Below, piece after piece: positions 26,133 through 33,535 of a stretch of DNA of 34,979 nucleotides. Every line of letters begins with the position of its first letter. Positions within the stretch are counted from its first letter, which is position 1. Both the position numbers and the translations under genes were made by a program. The stretch is taken from the NCBI GenBank assembly GCA_947629975.1, contig CANRFU010000011.1:1-34979 (forward strand). Direction: 5' to 3'. The notes under the pieces are model-generated. The model was not told the origin of the DNA, searched no databases, and worked only from the letters and a program-made list of their open reading frames with translations. Source of the stretch: an uncultured Oscillospiraceae bacterium (GTDB taxonomy: Bacteria > Bacillota > Clostridia > Oscillospirales > Oscillospiraceae).

Positions 26133-27123
26133 AGTAGATGGGATCCAGCCGGATATCGTCCTTCAGGATGGTCAGATGGAGGTGGGGGCCGGTGGCGTTG
26201 CCGGTGTGCCCCACCAGGGCCACCGTCTCGCCGCAGGAGACCTGCTGGCCCTTGGACACCAGCAGCTTGGAGCAGTGGGCGTAGAAGGTGGCCACATGGT
26301 TGGCGTGGTCGATGCAGAGATACTTGCCGAACTCGTCGCTCTCCCCGATATAGCGCACGGTGCCGTCGGCAAAGGCGCCGATCTCAGTCCCCTCCGCCGC
26401 CCCGATATCCAGGGCCAGGTGGAACTCGTTGTCGCCGTCGATGGGGCTGTCCCGGTAGCCGAAACGGGAGGTGATCTTTCCCTCCACCGGGTTCACCGTC
26501 CTGTCCAGCCCCAGGTCGTAGCGGACGAAGCTCACCTTGGAGGGAAGGGCCCTCCCCTGGTCGTCATAGGCCTGGGCCACGGCGGTCACGGCGGCCCCCG
26601 CCGGGGTCGCCGCCGGCTCCGGCTCCGACGGCTGGGCGGGCGGGTCGGACGCGGGGAGATCGGAGGGGACGGCCTCTCCCCCGCCGGGACCGGACAGGTC
26701 CGCCAGGGCGCCGTGCTCCCTGAGCCAGTCCAGCCCCGCCGAGGGCGACGCCCCCAGCAACTGGGCGTGGAAAGGGGGCGCGGCCAGCTCCGGCTCCTCC
26801 TTCTCCTCCGGCTGGCCGCCGAACACGGTGACGCACAGGTCCTGGAGGGCATCCCGCACCGGCTCTCCCTCCGACACCGCCTGGCCGAACTGTTGAAACG
26901 CTCCCTGGAAATCCACGCTGGAGGTGAGGGCGTTCCGCCACGCCTCCACCTGGCCGGGGAGCACCCCCCGGCCCAGATACACCAGCAAAAACAGCGCCGC
27001 GCTCACCAGCAGTTGGATCAGGCGTCGGCTGTCCCGGTCCCCGGCCTCCTGCGGGGGGCGCGCCGGCCGGCGGGCGGGCGTCCCCTTTCTGCTCCGGCCC
27101 CGATTGCGGGAAGCGGTATCCAT
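26119..27123 (-). CDS. spoIVFA: Membrane-anchored M23 (LytM) metallopeptidase, SpoIVFA-like
   Basis: The 334-residue protein has a basic N-terminal cytoplasmic segment rich in Arg and Pro (1-33), one membrane helix (about 35-50), a long Pro/Ala/Glu-rich linker (about 104-180) and a C-terminal LytM domain (about 205-334). The LytM zinc and catalytic residues are all present: H235 and D239 (HLALD), H283 (FYAH) and H314/H316 (GPHLHL). In B. subtilis, SpoIVFA is the regulator and anchor of SpoIVFB and its LytM domain is degenerate. Pairing with an M50 gene, overlap of 14 bases and a sigma-E-like promoter support this role. A cell-wall hydrolase or SpoIIQ-like protein is the alternative. Confidence 0.75.
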   Translation of the reverse strand: MDTASRNRGRSRKGTPARRPARPPQEAGDRDSRRLIQLLVSAALFLLVYLGRGVLPGQVEAWRNALTSSVDFQGAFQQFGQAVSEGEPVRDALQDLCVTVFGGQPEEKEEPELAAPPFHAQLLGASPSAGLDWLREHGALADLSGPGGGEAVPSDLPASDPPAQPSEPEPAATPAGAAVTAVAQAYDDQGRALPSKVSFVRYDLGLDRTVNPVEGKITSRFGYRDSPIDGDNEFHLALDIGAAEGTEIGAFADGTVRYIGESDEFGKYLCIDHANHVATFYAHCSKLLVSKGQQVSCGETVALVGHTGNATGPHLHLTILKDDIRLDPIYYVDL

Positions 27124-27157
27124 GCCATCCCCTCCTTGTCCCAGAACTCCTTTCCAT

Positions 27158-27186
27158 ACTGTATGTGAGAGGGCGGGGATTTATGC
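27158..27186 (-). promoter_or_regulatory. Sigma-E-like sporulation promoter of the M23/M50 pair
   Basis: On the minus strand GCATAAA (27180-27186) and CATACAGT (27158-27165) are 14 bases apart. The Bacillus sigma-E consensus is KMATATT, 12-14 bases, CATACA-T, so the -10 matches fully and the -35 at five of seven positions. It lies about 35 bases before the M23 ATG, which has an AAGGAGGGG site. No sigma-A promoter is visible for this pair. Confidence 0.6.
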
Positions 27187-27194
27187 GCCGGCCC

Positions 27195-27223
27195 TTGACG
27201 GCTCCGGCGGACGATGATAAAAT
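27195..27223 (+). promoter_or_regulatory. Sigma-A-type promoter of the DUF3842 operon
   Basis: TTGACG (27195-27200) and TAAAAT (27218-27223) are separated by 17 bases, about 40 bases before the DUF3842 ATG. It starts divergently from, and lies next to, the sigma-E-like promoter on the other strand (9 bases between the two -35 regions). Confidence 0.8.
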
Positions 27224-27264
27224 ATAGAACATCAGTACGGTTTGTTCCGGGACAGGAGGCAGCT

Positions 27265-27675
27265 ATGAACATCTTGGTCATCGACGCCCAGGGGGGCGGT
27301 ATGGGCCGCCAGCTGGTGGCCGCCATCAAACAGGCCGTGCCCGCCGCCGTTGTCACCGCCGTGGGCACCAACAGCGCGGCCGCTTCCGCCATGCTCCGGG
27401 CGGGCGCGGACAGAGCCGCTACCGGCGAGAACGCCGTGGTGGTCAACGCACGCCGGGCGGATATCATCACCGGCCCCATCGGCATCGTGGTGGCGGACGC
27501 CCTTCTGGGGGAGATCACCCCCGCCATGGCCGCCGCCGTAGGCGGCAGCGCCGCGGTCCGGGTGCTGGTGCCCGTGAGCCACTGCGCCACCGTGGTGGCC
27601 GGCGTGCCCGACCTGCCCATGTCCGCCCTCATCCAGTCCGCGGTGGAGCGCATCGCCGCCATCGCCAACGGATAA
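27265..27675 (+). CDS. DUF3842-family protein
   Basis: The 136-residue protein begins MNILVIDAQGGGMGRQLV, a glycine-rich beta-alpha start typical of nucleotide-binding folds, and matches my knowledge of DUF3842, a small Clostridia family of unknown function. Other conserved-looking segments are GTNSAAASAML near residues 34-44, GENAVVVNARRADIITGPIGIV near 53-74 and VPVSHCATVVAG near 101-112 with a single cysteine. It has no signal or membrane segment. The ATG at 27265 has an AGGAGG site; an earlier in-frame ATG at 27214 would lie in the promoter. The next gene starts directly after its stop (TAAATG). Confidence 0.85.
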   Translation: MNILVIDAQGGGMGRQLVAAIKQAVPAAVVTAVGTNSAAASAMLRAGADRAATGENAVVVNARRADIITGPIGIVVADALLGEITPAMAAAVGGSAAVRVLVPVSHCATVVAGVPDLPMSALIQSAVERIAAIANG

Positions 27676-28386
27676 ATGACCGGGCAGGAATATGAGGAAC
27701 GGTGCGCCCGGAGGCTCCGGCGGTGCGGCTTCGGCCGGGTGACCCTCACCAAGGGCAGCGGCGACCAGGGGGTGGACATCCTGGCCCGGCGCAAGGGGGA
27801 GCGGTACGCCATCCAGTGCAAGTACTACGCCCGCCCGGTGGGGAACCGGGCCGTCCAGGAGGCCTTCGCCGGGGCGAAATACTACGGCTGCGACCGGGCG
27901 GTCGTGCTCACCAACAGCACCTTTACCGCCGCTGCGGAGGAACTGGCGGACAGCACCGGGGTCCTCCTGTGGGAGGGGGACGATCTGCCCTATCCCCCCT
28001 GCCGCTCCCTGCTCATCCGGTGGATGGGGATCCTTATCGCCATAGCCGCTGGGGTGACGCTCACGGTGCTCCACCTGCTGGCGCGCCCCTCCCCCGTTGA
28101 GACGGCCTGCCTGGCCGCCCTCATCACCGGCGGACTGCTGAGCGCCCTGGAGTCCGGCCTGTTCGGGCTGGACCTGGCCGCCTGCCTGTGCTGGCTGACG
28201 GCGGCGGCGCTGGCGCGGTTCGACCTGCCCCTGGCGTGGCTGCTGCCGCCCCATGCCGCCCTGTGGCCGCTGATCCCCTTTGGCGCGAGCCTTTTGCGGG
28301 GGCTGCGGCTGTATCTGCTGTACCGGGCCGGCCGCCGGGAGGACCTGGCGGAGGACCCGGAAGAAGACCCTGAGGAAGAGGCGTAA
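27676..28386 (+). CDS. Membrane-anchored Mrr-type restriction endonuclease-like protein
   Basis: The N-terminal roughly 100 residues form an Mrr-type PD-(D/E)xK nuclease domain: GDQGVDIL with D34, then IQCK with Q47 and K49, the D-QxK arrangement, and RAVQEAFAGAKYYGCDRAVVLTN near 59-81, the conserved second half. From about residue 110 the protein has four hydrophobic segments and an acidic tail of about 15 residues. Similar small nuclease domains fused to membrane helices occur in many Firmicutes; some Mrr proteins cleave modified DNA, others are of unknown role. Substrate and topology are inferred. It is coupled to the DUF3842 gene with no spacing. No methyltransferase is nearby. Confidence 0.82.
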   Translation: MTGQEYEERCARRLRRCGFGRVTLTKGSGDQGVDILARRKGERYAIQCKYYARPVGNRAVQEAFAGAKYYGCDRAVVLTNSTFTAAAEELADSTGVLLWEGDDLPYPPCRSLLIRWMGILIAIAAGVTLTVLHLLARPSPVETACLAALITGGLLSALESGLFGLDLAACLCWLTAAALARFDLPLAWLLPPHAALWPLIPFGASLLRGLRLYLLYRAGRREDLAEDPEEDPEEEA

Positions 28387-28420
28387 AGAGGACCTGTCCG
28401 AAATGCGGACAGGTCCTCTT
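28386..28420. terminator. Bidirectional terminator between the Mrr-like and ABC ATPase genes
   Basis: A perfect 15-bp inverted repeat (AAGAGGACCTGTCCG at 28386-28400 and its complement at 28406-28420) with a five-base loop lies between convergent genes. The A/T-ended stem gives a short T run on either strand, so it serves the plus-strand nuclease operon and the minus-strand transporter. Confidence 0.8.
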
Positions 28421-28435
28421 GTCACGTCACGTTTG

Positions 28436-29230
28436 TCAGCCCAGCAGCAGCTTGTCGTCCGCCTCGTCGGAGCCGGTGGCCTGGCCGAATTTGGCCAGCA
28501 GGTCCTCCACGGTGAGCTTTTTCTTGGCCTCGCCGGCGATGTCCAGCACGATCTGGCCCTCGTACATCATGATGAGCCGGTTGCCGTGGACGATGGCGTC
28601 CTTCATGTTGTGGGTGATCATGAGGGTGGTCAGCCGGTCCTTGTTCACGATGCGCTCGGTGGCGTCCAGCACCTTGGCCGCCGTCTTGGGGTCCAGGGCG
28701 GCGGTGTGCTCGTCCAGCAGTAGCAGGTCGGGCCGCTGGAGGGTGGCCATCAGCAGGGTCAGCGCCTGCCGCTGGCCGCCGGACAGGAGGCCCACCTTGG
28801 TGGTCAGCCGGTCCTCCAGCCCCAGGTCCAGGATCTTCAGCAGCTCCCGGTACTTCTCCCGCTCCTCCCGCGCGATGCCCCGGCGGAGGGTGCGGGACCT
28901 GCCCCGGCGGGCGGCCAGGGCCAGGTTCTCCTCGATCTGCATGGTGGCTGCGGTGCCCATCATGGGGTCCTGGAACACCCGGCCGACGTATTTGGCCCGC
29001 TTGTGCTCCGGCAGATGGGTCACGTCCACCCCGCCGATGGAGATGGACCCCTCGTCCACCAGCCAGGTGCCGGCGATGGCGTTGAGCAGGGTGGACTTGC
29101 CGGCCCCGTTTCCGCCGATGACGGTGACAAAGTCCCCGTCCTCCAGGTGGAGGGAGACCCCCCGCAGGGCGGTCTTCTCGTTGACGGTGCCGGGATTGAA
29201 GGTCTTGTAGATGTCTTTGACGTCAAGCAT
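28436..29230 (-). CDS. ABC transporter ATP-binding protein (TrpZ-like)
   Basis: This ATPase powers the adjacent permease. The 264-residue protein has Walker A GGNGAGKST at 39-47, Q-loop FQDPMMG, signature LSGGQRQ at 149-155, Walker B LLLLDEHTAALD near 169-180 and H-loop ITHNMKDAI. DEH in Walker B and the FQDP segment are typical of the group that partners ABC_sub_bind proteins (tryptophan/tyrosine-type transporters). It overlaps the permease gene by eight bases. The substrate is not evident from the ATPase. Confidence 0.92.
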   Translation of the reverse strand: MLDVKDIYKTFNPGTVNEKTALRGVSLHLEDGDFVTVIGGNGAGKSTLLNAIAGTWLVDEGSISIGGVDVTHLPEHKRAKYVGRVFQDPMMGTAATMQIEENLALAARRGRSRTLRRGIAREEREKYRELLKILDLGLEDRLTTKVGLLSGGQRQALTLLMATLQRPDLLLLDEHTAALDPKTAAKVLDATERIVNKDRLTTLMITHNMKDAIVHGNRLIMMYEGQIVLDIAGEAKKKLTVEDLLAKFGQATGSDEADDKLLLG

Positions 29231-30173
29231 TTGCGGCCCCTCCCCTCTTTACCGGCTTGGAGAAGAATCTGCCCTTCCAGTTGGGGATGGCCAGGAATAT
29301 GGCCACCACCAGGGCGGTGAGCAGTTTCAGGTCGTTAGGGTCAAGACCCATCCGCAGCACCAGGGAGATGACGATGTAGTAGATGATGGCGCCGATGACG
29401 GCGGACAGCAGCTTCAGGGCGAAGTTGGTGAACACCTTATCCAGCAGCACCTCGCCGATGATGACGGCGGCCAGCCCGATGACGATGGCGCCCCGGCCCA
29501 TATCCACGGTGGAACTGCCCTGATACTGGGCCAGCAGGGCGCCGGAAAAGGCCACCAGCCCGTTGGACACCACCAGGCCCAGCACCTTGGTCATGTCGGT
29601 GTTGATGCCCTGGGCCCGGGCCATATTGCCGTTGGCGCCGGTGGCCCGGAGGGAGGAGCCCAGCTCGGTGCCGAAGAACCAGTACAGCAGGGCGATGATC
29701 AGCACCACAAAAATGGCCAGCAGAACCAAGGGATTTCGCAGGGAGAGCTCCCGGACATAGCGGGAGGATACCAGCAGGAAATTCCGGTCCGGGTTCAGGG
29801 CCAGGGTGGCTTTGGTGGCGGACGCCTCGTCCCCGATGGCCATGACTCGCAGATTCACGGTATACAGAGCCAGTTGGGTCAGGATGCCCGCCAGGATGGC
29901 GGGGATGCCGCAGGCGGTGTGGAGCAACCCCGTCACCAAGCCCGCAGCCATGCCCGCCAGGACCGCCGTGAGCACCGCCAGCCAGGGGTTCCAGCCCATG
30001 GTGATGCAGATGGCGCACACCGCGCCGCCGGTGGCCAGGGAGCCGTCCACCGTCAGGTCGGCAATGTCCAGGATCTTATAGGTGATGTACACGCCGATGG
30101 CCATCAGGCCCCAGGCGAAGCCCTGTCCGAAGGAGCCGGGCAGGGATTTTAAGAAGGAAAGCAGAAAATCCAT
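29223..30173 (-). CDS. ABC transporter permease (LivH/TrpY-like)
   Basis: The 316-residue protein is highly hydrophobic with about eight to nine membrane segments, and resembles the branched-chain amino acid/ribose permease superfamily (BPD_transp_2) used with ABC_sub_bind receptors. Conserved-looking features are the DGSLATGGAV loop near residues 42-51 and GANGNMARAQGINTDMTKVLGLVVSNGLVAFSGAL, an EAA-like coupling region near 178-212 (with GxNxxMARAQGI). It lies 104 bases downstream of the receptor gene across a strong hairpin and overlaps the ATPase. Confidence 0.92.
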   Translation of the reverse strand: MDFLLSFLKSLPGSFGQGFAWGLMAIGVYITYKILDIADLTVDGSLATGGAVCAICITMGWNPWLAVLTAVLAGMAAGLVTGLLHTACGIPAILAGILTQLALYTVNLRVMAIGDEASATKATLALNPDRNFLLVSSRYVRELSLRNPLVLLAIFVVLIIALLYWFFGTELGSSLRATGANGNMARAQGINTDMTKVLGLVVSNGLVAFSGALLAQYQGSSTVDMGRGAIVIGLAAVIIGEVLLDKVFTNFALKLLSAVIGAIIYYIVISLVLRMGLDPNDLKLLTALVVAIFLAIPNWKGRFFSKPVKRGGAANA

Positions 30174-30218
30174 AGCGGGTCACTCCATTCAAAAGCTGTG
30201 ATCGAAAGCTATCATAGC

Positions 30219-30259
30219 AAAAAACGGCGGGAAAGGGAAGTCCTTTCCCGCCGTTTTTT
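30219..30259. terminator. Strong hairpin between receptor and permease genes of the ABC transporter
   Basis: A perfect 18-bp inverted repeat (30219-30236 and 30242-30259) with a five-base loop is flanked by runs of six A and six T, a textbook intrinsic terminator on both strands. It lies after the receptor gene stop and 46 bases before the permease start. Partial termination would give excess binding protein over permease. Confidence 0.88.
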
Positions 30260-30277
30260 CTGTTTTCCTAAAGTTGC

Positions 30278-31339
30278 TCAGCCCTCGATGGGCTCGTAAC
30301 CCTCGGGCGGGGTGATGCCCAGTTCCGCGCAGTTGGCGGCGTTGTACATCTTGGTGACCTCGGGAGCAAACTGGATAGGCATGGTGGAGACGTCGGCCTC
30401 GCCCTTCAGGATCTGGGCAGCCATCTCGCCGGTGGCATAGCCGATGTCATAGTAGCTGATGGACAGGGTGACCACGCCACAGCCGGAGCAGATACCGCTC
30501 TCGCCGGCCACTACGGGCACCTTTTCAGCGAGGACCACATTTGCAATGACTTCAGTATTCTCCGCAGCGGTGTTGTCAGTGGGGATATAGATGACATCAG
30601 AGCCTTCGCAGGCGGTTCTGGTCATGGATTCCAAGTTGCTCGCATCAGTGAAGGGATAGGGGGTGCAGGTGTAACCCATGCCCTCCAGGGCCTCCCTCAC
30701 GATTTTAATCTGGTATTGAGAGTTCGGCTCGGCGGAGCAGTACAGCAGGCCCACGTTCTTGGCGTCGGGGAACAACTCCTTCACCATGGCGGCCTGCTGA
30801 TCCAGGGGGGCCAGGTCGGAGGTGCCGGAGATGTTGCCGCCCACGGTGCCGTTCCAGTCGTCAGGGGCAATGGACAGGGCGGTAGCGTAGTCGGTGATGG
30901 AGGTGCCCAGGATGGGGATGTCAGCGGTGGCGGAGGCGGCGGCCTGGAGCGGATAGGTGGCGTTGGCCAGGATCAGGTCCACGCCGTCGGACACAAAGCC
31001 ATCCATGATAGTGCCACAGTTGGCGTACTCGCCGCCGGCGTCGGCGTCTTTGTACTCAATCTTGAGGCCGGAGGCGGCCAAGGCGTCCTTAAAGCCCTGG
31101 GTGGCAAGGTCCAGAGCGGGGTGGGTCATCTGCTGGCACACGCCGATGACAAAGGTCTCGTCACTGGGGGCCTCGGTGGGCTCTTCAGTGGGCGCCTCAG
31201 AGGGGGCCTCAGCGGGTTCGGAGGCGGGAGCTTCGGAGTTGGGGTTCTCCTCAGGGCCGGGGCCGGTGACGGTGTTTCCGCAGGCGCACAGGGCAAACGT
31301 CAGGACCAGGGCCAGCAGGAGCGCGATGTACTTCTTCAT
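30278..31339 (-). CDS. ABC transporter substrate-binding lipoprotein (ABC_sub_bind family)
   Basis: The 353-residue protein has a lipoprotein signal (MKKYIALLLALVLTFALCAC, cysteine 20 as lipidation site), a Pro/Glu/Ala/Ser-rich linker (about 22-62) and a periplasmic-binding fold starting with TFVIGVCQQMTHPALDLATQG near 64-84. This fits the PF04392 family, whose members bind tryptophan or tyrosine (TrpX) and other ligands. The start at 31339 is preferred over an in-frame TTG at 31354: GGAGGAAACTGAA lies just upstream of the ATG. The substrate is not known; aromatic amino acids are the best guess from family precedent. It has its own strong promoter. Confidence 0.9.
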   Translation of the reverse strand: MKKYIALLLALVLTFALCACGNTVTGPGPEENPNSEAPASEPAEAPSEAPTEEPTEAPSDETFVIGVCQQMTHPALDLATQGFKDALAASGLKIEYKDADAGGEYANCGTIMDGFVSDGVDLILANATYPLQAAASATADIPILGTSITDYATALSIAPDDWNGTVGGNISGTSDLAPLDQQAAMVKELFPDAKNVGLLYCSAEPNSQYQIKIVREALEGMGYTCTPYPFTDASNLESMTRTACEGSDVIYIPTDNTAAENTEVIANVVLAEKVPVVAGESGICSGCGVVTLSISYYDIGYATGEMAAQILKGEADVSTMPIQFAPEVTKMYNAANCAELGITPPEGYEPIEG

Positions 31340-31377
31340 TTCAGTTTCCTCCAATTCAGCAGCATATCTTTAGCGCT

Positions 31378-31401
31378 TTGCGCCGCAAAAGTATGGCGCA
31401 A
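31378..31401. repeat. Inverted repeat at the receptor-gene promoter (possible operator)
   Basis: TTGCGCC (31378-31384) and GGCGCAA (31395-31401) form a perfect 7-bp inverted repeat with a 10-base spacer, starting four bases downstream of the -10 element of the receptor promoter. It could be an operator around the start site or a 5' stem-loop of the mRNA. Confidence 0.45.
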
Positions 31402-31405
31402 GGAA

Positions 31406-31435
31406 AGTATATCCCTTTTCAAGGAATCCTGTCAA
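31406..31435 (-). promoter_or_regulatory. Sigma-A-type promoter of the ABC transporter operon
   Basis: On the minus strand a perfect TTGACA (31430-31435) and TATACT (31406-31411) are 18 bases apart, about 65 bases before the receptor ATG. No T-box or other long leader fits in this space. Confidence 0.85.
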
Positions 31436-31501
31436 GAAAAATCGTCACATTTTTTCTGCGAAAAACCGGTGAAATTCCGTCGTTTTCCCGGATTCCCGGT
31501 G

Positions 31502-31530
31502 TTGCAATCCGAAAAGATTGCCATTATAAT
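31502..31530 (+). promoter_or_regulatory. Sigma-A-type promoter of typA
   Basis: TTGCAA (31502-31507) and a perfect TATAAT (31525-31530) are separated by 17 bases, about 40 bases upstream of the typA ATG. It is divergent from the receptor promoter. Confidence 0.85.
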
Positions 31531-31571
31531 AAGTAGCTGTGACTTTTAACAACGATTTGCGAGGAATCCTT

Positions 31572-33401
31572 ATGAAGAACGAGAAACTGCGCAACGTCGC
31601 CATCATCGCCCACGTGGACCACGGCAAGACCACCCTTGTGGACGAGATGCTCAAGCAGGGCGGCATCTACCGGGAGAACCAGGCCACTGTGGAGCGGGTG
31701 ATGGACTCCGGCGACCTGGAGCGGGAGCGGGGCATCACCATCCTGGCGAAAAATACCGCCGTCCACTACAAGGGCGTGAAGATCAACATCGTGGACACCC
31801 CGGGCCACGCCGACTTCGGCGGCGAGGTGGAGCGCATCCTGAAGATGGTCAACGGCGTCATCCTGCTGGTGGACGCCGCCGAGGGCCCCATGCCCCAGAC
31901 CCGCTTCGTGCTCTCCCGGGCCCTGGAACTGGGCCACCGGGTCATCGTGGTACTGAACAAGATCGACCGGCCCGACCAGCGGATCCACGAGGTCATCGAC
32001 GAGTGCCTGGAACTGCTGCTGGATCTGGACGCCACCGACGAGCAGCTGGACTCCCCCATGCTGTTCTGCTCCGGCCGCCAGGGCACCGCCTCCTACTCCC
32101 CCGAGGTTTCCGGCACCGACCTGGTCCCCCTGTTCGAGACCATTCTGGACTATATCCCCGCCCCGGAGTGCGACCCCGAGGCCCCCTTCCAGATGCTGGT
32201 GTCCTCCATCGACTACAACGAGTTCGTGGGCCGCATCGCCATCGGGCGCATCGAGCGGGGCGCCGTCAAGCAAAATCAGGAGATCGCGGTGTGCAACTTC
32301 CACTCCCCCGACACGCCCCCCCGCAAGGCGAAAGCGGTCTCCCTTTACACCTTCGACGGGCTCAACCGCATCCCCGTGACCGAGGCGGCCGCCGGTGAGA
32401 TCATCGCCATGAGCGGCATCGGGGACATCACCATCGGGGACACCGTCTGTTCTCCCGCCGCCCCGGAGCCCATCGAGTTCGTGAAGATCTCCGCCCCCAC
32501 CCTGGAGATGACCTTCTCGGTGAACGACTCCCCCTTTGCCGGCCGGGAGGGCAAGTACGTCACCAGCCGCCAGCTCCGGGACCGGTTGTTCCGGGAGACT
32601 TTGAAGGACGTGTCCCTCCGGGTGTCCGAGGTCCCCAACTCCACCGACGCCTTCAACGTGGCCGGCCGGGGGGAGATGTCCCTGTCCATCCTCATCGAGA
32701 CCATGCGCCGGGAGGGCTACGAATTCCAGGTCTCCCCGCCCCGCGTCCTCTACCAGGAGGTGGACGGCGTGAAGTGTGAGCCGGTGGAGCGGGTGGTCAT
32801 CGACGTGCCCGCCGACAACGTGGGCGCCGTCATGGAGAAGCTGGGGGCCCGCAAGGGGGAGTTCGTGTCCATGAATCCCATCGGCAGCCGCACCAAGCTG
32901 GAGTTCCTGGTGCCGTCGCGCGGCCTGTTCGGCTACCGCAACGAGTTTTTGACCGACACCAAGGGCGAGGGCATCATGGCCTCCGTCTTTGAGAAATACG
33001 CCCCCTACAAGGGGGATATCCAGCGGCGGAACACCGGCTCCCTGGTGGCCTATGAGACCGGTGAGTCGGTGACCTACGGCCTGTACTGGGCCCAGGAGCG
33101 GGGCGCCCTGTTCATCGGGGCCGGCGTGCCCGTATACGAGGGCATGGTGGTGGGCGTCTGCCCCAAGCTGGAGGACATCGCCGTCAACGTGTGCCGGAAG
33201 AAGCAGCTGACGAACATGCGGGCCTCCGGCTCTGACGAGGCCCTGCGGCTGGTGCCCCCCCGCCAGATGAGCCTGGAGCAGTGCCTGGAATTCCTGGCGG
33301 ACGACGAGCTGCTGGAGGTCACCCCGGAGAACCTGCGCCTCCGCAAGCGGATCCTGAACCACGACCGGCGGATGAAGGCCCTCATGCGGGGCAAACAATA
33401 A
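31572..33401 (+). CDS. typA: Translational GTPase TypA/BipA
   Basis: TypA is an EF-G-like ribosome-binding GTPase involved in 50S assembly and stress or low-temperature growth. The 609-residue protein has G1 AHVDHGKT near residues 13-20, G2 in ERGITILAKN, G3 DTPGHADFGGE and G4 NKIDR, followed by domain II, the EF-G-like domains III and V, and the TypA-specific C-terminal domain (about 480-600). The ATG at 31572 has GAGGA upstream; an in-frame GTG at 31539 lies at the predicted transcription start. Own promoter and a terminator-like hairpin make it probably monocistronic. Confidence 0.97.
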   Translation: MKNEKLRNVAIIAHVDHGKTTLVDEMLKQGGIYRENQATVERVMDSGDLERERGITILAKNTAVHYKGVKINIVDTPGHADFGGEVERILKMVNGVILLVDAAEGPMPQTRFVLSRALELGHRVIVVLNKIDRPDQRIHEVIDECLELLLDLDATDEQLDSPMLFCSGRQGTASYSPEVSGTDLVPLFETILDYIPAPECDPEAPFQMLVSSIDYNEFVGRIAIGRIERGAVKQNQEIAVCNFHSPDTPPRKAKAVSLYTFDGLNRIPVTEAAAGEIIAMSGIGDITIGDTVCSPAAPEPIEFVKISAPTLEMTFSVNDSPFAGREGKYVTSRQLRDRLFRETLKDVSLRVSEVPNSTDAFNVAGRGEMSLSILIETMRREGYEFQVSPPRVLYQEVDGVKCEPVERVVIDVPADNVGAVMEKLGARKGEFVSMNPIGSRTKLEFLVPSRGLFGYRNEFLTDTKGEGIMASVFEKYAPYKGDIQRRNTGSLVAYETGESVTYGLYWAQERGALFIGAGVPVYEGMVVGVCPKLEDIAVNVCRKKQLTNMRASGSDEALRLVPPRQMSLEQCLEFLADDELLEVTPENLRLRKRILNHDRRMKALMRGKQ

Positions 33402-33408
33402 AAGCGCG

Positions 33409-33447
33409 GAGAGCGGCCCCGGAGGGAGTTCCCTCCGGGGCCGTTCC
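33409..33447 (+). terminator. Hairpin after typA
   Basis: CGGCCCCGGAGGG (33414-33426) and its complement (33431-33443) form a 13-bp stem with a four-base loop, with GCGGA/TCCGC flanks extending it. The tail is only TT then CCGC, so it is a strong structure with a poor T run. Confidence 0.6.
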
Positions 33448-33499
33448 GCTGCCGCGTCCACGCCGGATCGCGGTAGAGCGCGGCGGCAAAAGCGCCGAA

Positions 33500-33528
33500 T
33501 TGACGGCGTCTCCTGCCGGTGGTATAAT
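33500..33528 (+). promoter_or_regulatory. Sigma-A-type promoter of the lipoprotein gene
   Basis: TTGACG (33500-33505) and a perfect TATAAT (33523-33528) are separated by 17 bases. The transcript would have a leader of about 100 bases before the ATG at 33635. Confidence 0.85.
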
Positions 33529-33535
33529 ACTGTCT

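Noticed and set aside
27018-28425. Minus-strand open frames opposite the DUF3842 and Mrr-like genes
   Set aside because: Low-complexity antisense sequence; the plus strand has promoter, ribosome-binding sites and recognised domains.
31340-31405. Possible T-box leader for an aromatic amino acid transporter
   Set aside because: The leader is only about 65 bases and lacks the T-box sequence and specifier stem.
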